Both the position numbers and the translations under genes were made by a program. The notes under the pieces are model-generated. The model made no database searches and was not told the origin of the DNA. It saw only the letters and a program-made list of their open reading frames with translations. Shown here piece by piece: positions 42,604-51,575 of a stretch of 64,000 nt of DNA. This DNA comes from CAYNRE01 sp964399535 (GTDB taxonomy: Bacteria > Planctomycetota > Planctomycetia > Pirellulales > CAYNRE01): NCBI GenBank assembly GCA_964399535.1, contig CAYNRE010000074.1, forward strand, positions 1 to 64,000. Reading direction: 5' to 3'. Numbering within the stretch: the first letter of the stretch is position 1; the number at the start of each line of letters is the position of its first letter.

Positions 42604-44868
42604 ATGGCAACTGCTGCGACCACGCTTCGGACCACCCGCGCCGTTGCCCTGATCGGTAATCCGAACACCGGCAAATCGACCCTCTTTACGGCGCTCTGCG
42701 GCATTCGCCAGCGCGTGGGAAACTATCCCGGCGTTACAGTCGAGAAGAAGCTGGGCCGGGCGGAGACCGCGCGGTTTGCGTACCAAGTGATCGACCTGCC
42801 GGGCACCTATAGCCTGGCCCCGCGTTCGCAAGACGAAATGGTCGCGGTCGATGTGCTCTTGGGTCTTGAACCCGACGTGCCGCCGGTCGAGGCCGTGATT
42901 TGCATTGTCGACGCCAGCAACTTGGAGCGCAACCTGTACCTGGTGAGCCAGGTGCTCGAGCTGGGGCTGCCGACCGTGTTGGCGGTGAACATGATGGACG
43001 TGGCCCGCTCGCGGGGCATCGAGCTCGACCTGCCGAAACTGGCCGAGCGGCTCGGGGTGGCCGTGGTTCCGATCGAGGCCCACCGTCGCCGCGGCATGGA
43101 ACAACTGCGTCAAGCGCTCGACGATCTCCCCGGCGCGGTGGCCCGCGCCACGCCGAGCCCTTTCCCCCCCGCCTTCGTGGCCGAAGTCGATCAACTCGAG
43201 ACGCTGCTCGGCACCCGGCGCTGTAGGCTTCCCAGCGGCGCCAGTCGCACGGGGTGGCCGCGCTACCTGGTCGAGCGATTGCTGCTCGACACCAGCGGTT
43301 ACCTCGCCGAACTGGCCAGCGGCGCCGGCGCAACGGACCTGGCCGACCAGGTGGCCCGCGCCCGGCAGCGGCTGGCCGATGCCGGTTGTCCGGTGCCGGC
43401 GGTCGAGGCCGTGGCTCGCTACGGCTGGGTGGCCCGCCAAGTCGCCGGCCTGGTGCGACGCCCCGCGGTGCGCCCTGTGACCGTTACCGATCGGCTCGAT
43501 CGCGTACTCACCCACAAGTTCTGGGGAAGCCTGATTTTCGTGCTCCTGATGGTGCTCATTTTCCAGTCGGTGTTCACTTGGGCCGGCCCGGCGGTTGACC
43601 TCATTTCCGCCGGGGTCGATGCCTTCAGCACCTGGCTGGGCGGGCAATTCAGCGAGGGGCCGCTCGCCAGCCTGGTGGTCGACGGTCTTTGTGCCGGCGT
43701 CGGCAACGTGCTGGTGTTTCTCCCCCAGATCTTCATCCTGTTTTTCTTCGTGGCGGTGCTCGAAGACTGCGGCTACATGGCCCGGGCCGCGTTTCTGATG
43801 GACAAACTGATGGTCCGGGTCGGCCTGAGCGGCAAGTCATTTATCCCGCTTCTCTCGTCGTATGCCTGCGCGGTGCCGGGCATTATGGCAACGCGCGTCA
43901 TCGAAAACCGTCGCGATCGGCTGACGACCATCCTCGTGGCTCCCCTGATGAGCTGCAGCGCCCGATTGCCGGTGTACACCGTGCTCATCGCGGCGTTTAT
44001 TCCCAATCGTCGAATCCTGCCCGGATTGGGGCTGCCCGGGCTGACGCTGCTAGGCATGTACCTGGTGGGAACGCTCACCGCGATACTGGTGGCGCTGGTG
44101 CTGAAGCGCACCTTGTTGCGCGGCGCCACGCCCCCGTTCGTGATGGAGCTGCCCAGCTATAAATGGCCCTCGCTGTCGACCGTGTTGCACCGCATGTTCG
44201 ACCGGGGGTGGGCCTTCGTGCGGCGGGCCGGCACGCTGATCGTGGCCGTGACCGTGCTGGTGTGGGCCTCGCTGTATTACCCGCACGATCGCGCGAAGGT
44301 CGAGGCGCCGTTCCAACCGCGACAGACTGAAATTACCCGGCAGCTCGCCGAACTGGGCCCCGAACAGCAAGCCCAGCGCGAGCACTGGCAAGCGCAACAA
44401 GCCCGCTTGGACCTACAGATTCTGTCGGCCTACCAGCGGCAAAGCATCTTGGGCCGCTTGGGGCAGGCCATTGAGCCGGCCGTCCGGCCGCTGGGCTGGG
44501 ACTGGCGGATCGGTTGCGCGGTGCTGGCCTCGTTCCCAGCCCGCGAGGTGGTCGTGGCCACCCTGGGCATTATCTTCAGCGCCGGCGCCGACCTGGACCC
44601 GGGCGAACCCTCGGATGCTTCGCGGTTGACCCAGGCACTTCAAGCAGCGACCTGGGAAGACGACGGCCGGCCGCTGTTCAATGTGCCGGTGGCGCTCTCG
44701 GTGATGGTGTTTTTCGCCCTCTGCGCCCAGTGCTCGTCGACCCTGGTCGTCATTCGCCGCGAGACCAGTAGTTGGCGCTGGCCCGCATTTACGTTTGTTT
44801 ATATGACGACCCTGGCCTATGGGGCCGCCTGGGCTACCTATCAGATCGGCATCCGCTGCGGAGGTTAG
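42604..44868 (+). CDS. feoB: Ferrous iron transporter FeoB
   Basis: The 754-residue protein imports Fe(II). The N-terminal G domain has G1 GNPNTGKSTLF (about 19-29), the switch region, and G3 DLPGTYSLAPRSQDE. G4 is read as AVNMMD. A GDI-like helical domain follows. The membrane core has two Gate motifs, with VEDCGYMARAAFLMDKLM-type sequence (written LEDCGYM here) and SCSARLPVYTVLI. The length is typical. It is the third gene of the feo operon and is followed by a Cys-rich partner. Confidence 0.97.
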   Translation: MATAATTLRTTRAVALIGNPNTGKSTLFTALCGIRQRVGNYPGVTVEKKLGRAETARFAYQVIDLPGTYSLAPRSQDEMVAVDVLLGLEPDVPPVEAVICIVDASNLERNLYLVSQVLELGLPTVLAVNMMDVARSRGIELDLPKLAERLGVAVVPIEAHRRRGMEQLRQALDDLPGAVARATPSPFPPAFVAEVDQLETLLGTRRCRLPSGASRTGWPRYLVERLLLDTSGYLAELASGAGATDLADQVARARQRLADAGCPVPAVEAVARYGWVARQVAGLVRRPAVRPVTVTDRLDRVLTHKFWGSLIFVLLMVLIFQSVFTWAGPAVDLISAGVDAFSTWLGGQFSEGPLASLVVDGLCAGVGNVLVFLPQIFILFFFVAVLEDCGYMARAAFLMDKLMVRVGLSGKSFIPLLSSYACAVPGIMATRVIENRRDRLTTILVAPLMSCSARLPVYTVLIAAFIPNRRILPGLGLPGLTLLGMYLVGTLTAILVALVLKRTLLRGATPPFVMELPSYKWPSLSTVLHRMFDRGWAFVRRAGTLIVAVTVLVWASLYYPHDRAKVEAPFQPRQTEITRQLAELGPEQQAQREHWQAQQARLDLQILSAYQRQSILGRLGQAIEPAVRPLGWDWRIGCAVLASFPAREVVVATLGIIFSAGADLDPGEPSDASRLTQALQAATWEDDGRPLFNVPVALSVMVFFALCAQCSSTLVVIRRETSSWRWPAFTFVYMTTLAYGAAWATYQIGIRCGG

Positions 44869-44874
44869 ATTCCG

Positions 44875-45090
44875 GTGGGATTTTCCTGGCAGACGGCGAT
44901 CGTGGCCCTGCTGGTGTTGGCGGCCCTGGGCTATTTGGTGCGCCGCGGCGTAGCCACCCTCAAGCGGCCGGCGACTGGCTGCGGAGGCTGCGGCGATTGC
45001 CCCTCGCAGCCGTCGGCGGGGGGGCCGCCGGTGGTTCAGCTCCACACCATCGGGCGCTTCGGCGGCGACCGTTCGGCCGACGACCGTTAG
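44875..45090 (+). CDS. FeoB-associated Cys-rich membrane protein
   Basis: The 71-residue protein has one N-terminal membrane helix (about 5-25) and a Cys cluster GCGGCGDCPS, the pattern of the FeoB-associated Cys-rich family. It probably sits in the inner membrane near FeoB and may bind iron or sense redox. The GTG start has GGAGG eight bases upstream and lies six bases after the feoB stop. The gene is easily missed because it is short and starts with GTG. Confidence 0.85.
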   Translation: MGFSWQTAIVALLVLAALGYLVRRGVATLKRPATGCGGCGDCPSQPSAGGPPVVQLHTIGRFGGDRSADDR

Positions 45091-45139
45091 CCTGCGGTTC
45101 GGCAGCCCGATGTCCGCCTTAAGCTTCAATCACGGGCTG

Positions 45140-46138
45140 CTAGGGCTGAGCCGTTTGCTCCCCCACCACCTGGGCCCGAATGGTGACCGCGGGCAGTTCC
45201 AAGCTGGGGTCGGTCACCACCCGCAGTTGGCAGTCGACATCGCCGGCGGTAGCTCCGGCTTGAAGTCGAACCGGCAGCACATGGACCGTTTTGGCTTCTT
45301 CGGGCAGGTCGCACTGGATGCCCGCCTGGGGGCAATCGACGCTCACGATGCGAAACGGCGTCTGGCCCCGCACGACCAACTTCTTGGCCACGGTTTGACC
45401 GGGGGTGAGCACACCAAATACCAGCGTACCCGGGCTGACGCTAACGGCGGCCTGAATCCGGGCCGAAACGGCCACCGGGAACTCGGGGGCTCGGCTATCG
45501 TTGGTTACCAGGGTCAGGTAATCCTGCAGGTAGCCTGCCGGCGCACCCTCGGCCAGGCGGACCAAAAGTTCGTACTCAACCTGGCCCGGCGCCCGCGATA
45601 TTTCTCGAACTTGGGTCGTCAGGTAGTCGTGAGGGCTGCGGGCTTCGAGGATGCGCCAGTCGCTTCGGCCGGCGTACGAAACCGCCACTCGCTGTTCCCT
45701 GCCCGATTGGGCTTCCACCGTGCCGAACTCGATCGACGAGGGATCGAGCACCACGTCGCTCCGCACGTAACCCGCGATTTGCACCTGGGTCTCGGCGTAG
45801 AACGGCTGGTCGAAGGTAATCGTGAGCGTGGCCGACCGCTGGCCGAGAAAGTCTCGGGTATTGAAGGTGGCCACAAGTTCCGAGGTTTCAAACGTCTTCA
45901 GCGTGCGAACCGTGACCTCGGGCGTGGTGCAACCACAACTCGAGCGGACCGCCGCGATATGGACGTCTTCCTCGTACAGGTTTTTGATTTTGAAGCGGTG
46001 CTCGATTTTCGAGCCCCGGGCCACCATGCCGAAATCGTGGCTCGTGGCGTCGAACATCTTGCGAGCCCAATCCTGGGCCGAGGCGGTGGTCGTCCATGCC
46101 AGCACGACAATGATTCCCGACCAGACCCATCCGCGCAT
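45140..46138 (-). CDS. DUF1573 protein
   Basis: The 332-residue protein has a signal peptide (about 1-21) and a DUF1573 domain with DATSHDFGMVARGSKIEHRFKI shown in pieces: FGMVARG, HRFKIKN and SSCGCTTPEV. DUF1573 proteins are ASH/MSP-like beta sandwiches common in planctomycetes and Bacteroidetes, of unknown role. A second Ig-like domain follows. It is convergent with the feo operon and divergent from the thioredoxin/NHL gene. Confidence 0.9.
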   Translation of the reverse strand: MRGWVWSGIIVVLAWTTTASAQDWARKMFDATSHDFGMVARGSKIEHRFKIKNLYEEDVHIAAVRSSCGCTTPEVTVRTLKTFETSELVATFNTRDFLGQRSATLTITFDQPFYAETQVQIAGYVRSDVVLDPSSIEFGTVEAQSGREQRVAVSYAGRSDWRILEARSPHDYLTTQVREISRAPGQVEYELLVRLAEGAPAGYLQDYLTLVTNDSRAPEFPVAVSARIQAAVSVSPGTLVFGVLTPGQTVAKKLVVRGQTPFRIVSVDCPQAGIQCDLPEEAKTVHVLPVRLQAGATAGDVDCQLRVVTDPSLELPAVTIRAQVVGEQTAQP

Positions 46139-46661
46139 CGACTCAAGTCTCCGCTCTAGTTTTCCGCGGTTGCCCTGCCCAGCGATCGCCCCGGCGTGCC
46201 GCGCCGCCCAGGCTCAGGCGGCCGAACGCGCTTCCCGACCGCACCCGAGAAAGCCGTAGACGCACTGCCCCCCCGGCAGGGTCGGACCAGGAGGCCCGTA
46301 GGTGCACCCCTAGCGCCGTGCCGCCGTAGCGACTCGATTTCAATTTAACTCGACAGCAGAACCAAAGTTCTCCACCCGAGACAACCCCGGGCACCTGACT
46401 GTTTCAGTTCGCGTGACTGGTAGAGGCGGCGCGGCCCCGGCAATAGCCACAACTGCGATGCTTGGAAAAACTGGGTATTCTGGGTGGTGTCGGCGCAGGC
46501 CGCGTTTGCCAGCAGTGGCGAGCGGGCCTCCGCCGGGCCCCTTGCTACCCCGGAGTAGGCCCGTACCGGGGCAATTCCGGCCACGGATCGCGCCCGGCGG
46601 GAAAACCCGCATAATGCCCCCACGCAGCGCTTTTGCTTCTTGGAATAAGGAAACCATTGGC
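46139..46661. other. Divergent non-coding region
   Basis: These 523 bases separate two divergent genes. Open frames exist on both strands but look like GC-rich chance. An ATG at 46614 is in frame with the next gene and is an alternative start. Confidence 0.4.
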
Positions 46662-48926
46662 ATGGCCAGCGATTGGTTGAGCAGGTTCCAGCGGTCACAC
46701 GATCGATCCAGGACTGGGGCGCATCGCTCCGGGGCCCAGTGCGTGGCTGCGACAACCTGGTGGCTCCGAGCATGGGCCGCCGCAGTGCTGCTTGCCTCGG
46801 GGCTGCTTTCGGTGCGGCCGCTGGAAGCCGCCGAACCCCCCGCAACCCCCGGCGAAGCGACCGAGGAACGACAGAACCCCGAGGCCGATGTTCCCGACGA
46901 GGAGCCGCTCGAGCATCCCTTTCCCAATCGGATTCCCGCTCCATCGCTTTCGGGCGGAGTCGATTGGCTCAATAGCGAAGGTCCGTTGGATCTGCCCGAT
47001 CTCAAGGGCAAGTTCGTGCTGCTCGATTTCTGGACCTATTGCTGCATCAATTGCATGCACATCTTGCCCGAGTTGAAAAAGCTGGAGCAGGCCTACCCGG
47101 GCGAGATCGTGGTGATTGGCGTGCACTCGGCCAAGTTCGACACCGAACAGGAGTCGAAGAACATTACCGAGGCCATTCTGCGGTACGAGATCGAACACCC
47201 GGTGGTGAACGACGCGAACCACGCGATCTGGAACAAGTTTCGCATTAATAGTTGGCCGTCGTTGCGAATCATCGATCCCGAGGGCAACCTGATTGCGGGT
47301 CACAGCGGCGAAGTCGAATTTGCCGATTTGCAGCGATTCTTCGAGGCGGCGATTCCCTATTACCGCGAAGCTGGCTTGCTCGACCGCGCGCCGGTGCGGT
47401 TTGACTTGGAGCGCTACTCGGCCGAGGCAACGCCGCTGCGGTTTCCGGGCAAGGTGCTGGCCGACGAAGCTTCCAACCGGCTATTCATTGCCGACAGCAA
47501 TCACAATCGCATCGTCGTGGCTTCGCTCGAGGGCCAGGTGCGGCAAACGATCGGCAGCGGCCAAATCGGCGCGGCCGACGGCGATTTCGCCTCGGCCACG
47601 TTCGATCATCCCCAGGGAATGGTGCTCGACCAGGGGCGTTGGCTTTACGTGGCCGATACCGAAAACCACCTGCTCCGAAAAATCGACCTGGAGCAGGGGC
47701 AAGTCGCCACGATTGCGGGCCTCGGCGAGCAAGGCCGAATGGCCTGGCCGGGGGTCGATTTTGAGGCCTATCGCCAGCGGGGCGAACTGCCCGAGCGATT
47801 CGTCGGCCCGCCCCGGCAAACGGCGCTGAATAGCCCCTGGGCGCTCTGGATCCACGATCAGGCGCTGTACGTCGCCATGGCTGGCCCCCACCAGATTTGG
47901 CGCATGCCGCTGGATGAATCGGAGATTGGCCCCTACGCGGGCAATGGGCGGGAAGACATCGTCGATGGCCCGCTGCTGCCGCGCGAACCTTACCAGGCCG
48001 GATTCGCCTCGTTCGCCCAGCCGAGCGGGCTGGCCTCCGACGGCCGCAGGCTGTTCGTGGCCGACAGCGAGGGCAGCTCGATCCGGGCCGTACCCTTCGA
48101 TCCCGCCGGAGCGGTGACCACCCTGCTGGGAACCTCGCACCTTCCCGCGGGCCGGCTGTTCACTTTTGGCGATCGAGACGGCGCGGCGGCCCAGGTGCAA
48201 TTGCAACACCCCCTGGGCGTGGTCTGGTACCGCGAGCGGCTGTACATCGCCGACACGTACAACAACAAGATCAAGGAGTTCGATCTGGCTGGGTCCACGG
48301 TGCGGACGATCGCCGGCACCGGCGAGGCTGGTCGCGGCGACGCCCCGGCGCGGTTCGACGAGCCGGCCGGCATCGCGGCGGCCGCCGGCAAGCTATTCGT
48401 GGCCGACACGAACAATCACCTGGTTCGCGTGATCCACTTGGACCAGGGAAACCAGGTTTCAACCCTCGAGCTTTCCGGCCTGCCCGCGCCGGCGCGGGCC
48501 GATGCGTCGGCGCTCTTCGAACTCAGCGCCGGAGAGTCCGCCGTTGACCAGGCCGTGGTGCGAGTGCCCGCGGTGTTGCCGCCGACGGCCGATTCGCTCT
48601 CGGTCGAGGTTAGGCTCGGCTTTCCCACGGGCTGGAAGCTGAACGACCGAGCCCCGCTGCGCTACCAGGTCGAGCCGGTCGAAGAGGGCGATACCCCCGG
48701 CCCACCGCCGCAAAAGGTCGATCCCCCCGCTGCCCAGTTTTCGCTGGCGATTCCCCTAGCCGCCGACCAGGCCGGGCCGATTCGCCTGGTGGTCGAGTAC
48801 TACTACTGCCGCGATGGAGGAGAGGGGTTGTGCAAGCTGGGTAGCGCCCAGTGGTTGCTCGAGCTCGAGCGTTCGGCCGAAGGAAGCGATCGCCCGCTAG
48901 TGCTCGAGCACCGGACGACCGACTAA
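46662..48926 (+). CDS. Exported thioredoxin-like / NHL-repeat protein (NHLRC2-like)
   Basis: The 754-residue protein has a signal or anchor helix (about 33-57), a thioredoxin-like domain (about 85-235) with the active-site stretch FWTYCCINCMHILPEL, then an NHL-repeat propeller (about 255-600; for example ADSNHNRIVVAS and IADTYNNKIKEFDL). A C-terminal beta domain follows (about 610-754). The order matches NHLRC2, a protein of animals and bacteria with an unsettled role. The CCINC motif is the family's variant of CxxC. Export suggests a periplasmic redox or scaffold role. An ATG at 46614 is a possible earlier start. Confidence 0.88.
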   Translation: MASDWLSRFQRSHDRSRTGAHRSGAQCVAATTWWLRAWAAAVLLASGLLSVRPLEAAEPPATPGEATEERQNPEADVPDEEPLEHPFPNRIPAPSLSGGVDWLNSEGPLDLPDLKGKFVLLDFWTYCCINCMHILPELKKLEQAYPGEIVVIGVHSAKFDTEQESKNITEAILRYEIEHPVVNDANHAIWNKFRINSWPSLRIIDPEGNLIAGHSGEVEFADLQRFFEAAIPYYREAGLLDRAPVRFDLERYSAEATPLRFPGKVLADEASNRLFIADSNHNRIVVASLEGQVRQTIGSGQIGAADGDFASATFDHPQGMVLDQGRWLYVADTENHLLRKIDLEQGQVATIAGLGEQGRMAWPGVDFEAYRQRGELPERFVGPPRQTALNSPWALWIHDQALYVAMAGPHQIWRMPLDESEIGPYAGNGREDIVDGPLLPREPYQAGFASFAQPSGLASDGRRLFVADSEGSSIRAVPFDPAGAVTTLLGTSHLPAGRLFTFGDRDGAAAQVQLQHPLGVVWYRERLYIADTYNNKIKEFDLAGSTVRTIAGTGEAGRGDAPARFDEPAGIAAAAGKLFVADTNNHLVRVIHLDQGNQVSTLELSGLPAPARADASALFELSAGESAVDQAVVRVPAVLPPTADSLSVEVRLGFPTGWKLNDRAPLRYQVEPVEEGDTPGPPPQKVDPPAAQFSLAIPLAADQAGPIRLVVEYYYCRDGGEGLCKLGSAQWLLELERSAEGSDRPLVLEHRTTD

Positions 48927-49158
48927 CCGCCGGGCCCGGTTGGCGGCGGCCGAGGGCCCCCGGGGCGGGCTTAGCCGAGTTTGGGGGCGGGCGGCATCCG
49001 AACGGGCGGCGCCGGCCCGGGTTATCGGGGCGGGGTGAGCAAAGTCGGCCTTGACCCCCACCGGTCAACTCCGCATACTCCGGCCCGCTCGTCGCGGGGG
49101 CCCGTCTGGTGCCCTGCGCCGAAGGGTTTGAATTCGAGCGGTTTACGGAGAAACCGTC
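48927..49158. other. Gap upstream of the parvulin gene
   Basis: No gene is visible. GGAGAAA at the right end is the ribosome-binding site of the parvulin-type gene. Confidence 0.3.
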
Positions 49159-51186
49159 ATGCCTGGCACGGATTTGCTTGGGACGGAAGTTCGTCGTTGG
49201 CACCGCTGGCGGTGGATTGCCGCCGGCGCCGTTTTGGTGGTCGTGTGTGCCCTGGTCCGACATGGCCAGGGGCCCACTTCGGTCCAGGCGGCCAAGGCTC
49301 CGCCGCGGCCGAAGACCAACCCGGCCGATGGTGCCTCGCGAACCGCCGACCAGGCCCAGGCCACGGCTAGCACCACGGCGGCGCCGCCCCGAGCGCAGGG
49401 TCCACAGATCGTGGCCATGGTCAACGGTTCGGAGATTACCCGCGACGACCTGGCCAAGCTCTGTCTCTGGCATTTTGGCAAGGACGTGCTGGAAAGCGTG
49501 GTCAACAAGACCCTCATCGCCGAGCACTGTAGCGCCCGCAATATTGTCGTAACCCAGGCCGAGATCGAAGCGGAAATCGATCGCATGGCGGAGCGTTTTG
49601 GCCTGCCGCGCGACCAGTGGCTGAAGCTGCTGAGCAGCGAGCGTGGCATTTCGGCGGGCCAGTACGCCAACGACATCGTCTGGCCCACCGTGGCCTTGCG
49701 CAAGCTGGCCGAGAGCCGGCTGACCGTTTCCCGCCAGGAACTGACCGAGGCCTATGAAACCCAGTTCGGTCCCGCGGTGAAAGTGCGGCTGATCGCCTGC
49801 ACCGATGCGCAGAAAGCCCGTAAGGTCCACGCCGAGGCCCTGGCCCATCCCGAACAGTTCGGCGACCTGGCCAAGCAGTTCTCCGACGACGTGGGCAGCG
49901 CCAGCGCCAAGGGGCTGATCCAGCCGATTCGCAAGCACCTGGGCGACCCGCAACTGGAACAACTGGCGTTCAGCATGCAGCCCGGCCAGATTTCCGCCAT
50001 CGTGCAGATCGCCAATCAGTTCGTGTTCATCAAGTGCGAAGAGCACCTGCCGGCGGAAAACCGGCCGATGGACGAGCAACTCGAGCGCTTGCTGACCGAG
50101 GCCATTCGCGACAAGAAGCTGCGTCTGGCCGCCAACGATTTGTTCCAAGAGCTTCAGTCGCAAGCCCGGGTCGAGATTGTCTACAACGATCCGGCCAAGA
50201 GCCAGCAGATGCCGGGCGTGGCGGCGATTATTAACGACAAGCGGATCTCGGTTCGCGAACTGGCCGATGAGTGCATCGAGCGCCACGGCGAGGCCCTCCT
50301 CGACGGCGCGATTCAGCGGCGCATCGTGGAGCAAGCGCTGAAAAACATGAAAGTGGAAGTGACCGAGGCCGACGTGCAGGCCGAATTGGCGGCCACGGCC
50401 CAAATCATGGGCAAGGTTACCCCCGAGGGTGCTCCGGATATCGAGGGCTGGCTGGCCCAGGTGAAGCAAGAAACCGGTGCCGAGCGCGATGCCTACATTT
50501 ACGACACGATCTGGCCCACGGTGGCCCTCAAGAAGATCGTCGGCGATACGATCGAGGTAACCGAGGAAGACATTCACAAGGGATTCGAAGCCAACTACGG
50601 ACCGCGGGTGCGGTGCCGGGCCATTATCTGCAACAACCAGCGGCGTGCTCAGGAAATCTGGGAAATGGCTCGCAAGAACCCGACGGCTGAGTATTTCGGC
50701 GACCTGGCCGAGCAGTATTCGATCGAGGCCTCGAGCCGGCTCTTGCGGGGCGAGGTGCCTCCCATTCAAAAATGGGGGGGAGAACCGTCGCTGGAACAAG
50801 AGGCCTTTTCGCTGCAGCCGGGCGAGCTGTCGGGAATTGTCCAGGTGGCCGACCAGTTTGTGATTCTGTTTTGCGAGGGACACACCAAACCGCTCGAGGT
50901 GGACCTGGAAGAGGTGCGCCCGATGTTGATCGAGGATCTGCGCGAGAAGAAACTACGGATTGCCATGGCCGAACGTTTCGATCAACTGCGGAGCGCCTCG
51001 CAGATCGACAACTATCTGGCTCAAACCAGTCATACGCCTCGCAACCAAACCGCCGGGCAACCCCAGCGGGTGTCGGTCGCGCCCCGGCTGGCCCCGGTGC
51101 CGCAGGCCGAGCAGGGCACCACGGCGGCCCAGCCCACGCGCCGCACGGCGACGCCGGCTACGGCCACGGCGCCGCGTCGCCGGTAG
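49159..51186 (+). CDS. Exported parvulin-like peptidyl-prolyl isomerase with duplicated module
   Basis: The 675-residue protein has an N-terminal membrane helix (about 18-34) and a low-complexity spacer. Two SurA-like chaperone-plus-parvulin modules follow (about 85-345 and 353-625). Each has an N-terminal strand-helix start (VAMVNGSEITRDDLAKLC; AAIINDKRISVRELADEC) and an isomerase half with the FGDLAKQFS/FGDLAEQYS block and the LEQLAFSMQPGQIS/LEQEAFSLQPGELS block. It probably assists folding of envelope proteins. The Thr/Ala/Arg tail (last 45 residues) looks disordered. GGAGAAA is seven bases upstream of the ATG. Confidence 0.88.
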   Translation: MPGTDLLGTEVRRWHRWRWIAAGAVLVVVCALVRHGQGPTSVQAAKAPPRPKTNPADGASRTADQAQATASTTAAPPRAQGPQIVAMVNGSEITRDDLAKLCLWHFGKDVLESVVNKTLIAEHCSARNIVVTQAEIEAEIDRMAERFGLPRDQWLKLLSSERGISAGQYANDIVWPTVALRKLAESRLTVSRQELTEAYETQFGPAVKVRLIACTDAQKARKVHAEALAHPEQFGDLAKQFSDDVGSASAKGLIQPIRKHLGDPQLEQLAFSMQPGQISAIVQIANQFVFIKCEEHLPAENRPMDEQLERLLTEAIRDKKLRLAANDLFQELQSQARVEIVYNDPAKSQQMPGVAAIINDKRISVRELADECIERHGEALLDGAIQRRIVEQALKNMKVEVTEADVQAELAATAQIMGKVTPEGAPDIEGWLAQVKQETGAERDAYIYDTIWPTVALKKIVGDTIEVTEEDIHKGFEANYGPRVRCRAIICNNQRRAQEIWEMARKNPTAEYFGDLAEQYSIEASSRLLRGEVPPIQKWGGEPSLEQEAFSLQPGELSGIVQVADQFVILFCEGHTKPLEVDLEEVRPMLIEDLREKKLRIAMAERFDQLRSASQIDNYLAQTSHTPRNQTAGQPQRVSVAPRLAPVPQAEQGTTAAQPTRRTATPATATAPRRR

Positions 51187-51575
51187 AGTTGGTTCGCACC
51201 CCCCTGGCAGCCAGGAGGCGAACGCCGAGCGCCTGGCTCCGAGCCGACGAACCGGCTTGGGAGAGGGCCGACGGGGCCGGCGCCCCCGATGCTTCCCGAC
51301 GCGGGTCTCGGTCAACGGCCTTGGGGAAGCACCCGGCCGCCCAGCATGGTTGCCGCCCCAACCAATTCCGGCTGCTGGTTTTCGCTCCACGGTCGAGCGG
51401 TTATCCTGAGTAGCTGCCGGAGTTCGTTGCGACCGGCGGAGACGCGCGTCCGCCGGACGGGAACCTTTGCGCTGCGATCCCTGTCTTGCCCTGCTGACGG
51501 CGGAGTCGCCGTTGGGGGCCAGGGACCCATTTTTTCCCGCGCTACGGGGCCGGCGGTACCGAGGAGCCCAGGTCG
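51187..51575. other. Gap between the parvulin and aminotransferase genes
   Basis: No supported gene is seen in these 389 bases. CGAGGAGCCC at the right end fits the aminotransferase ribosome-binding site. Confidence 0.4.
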
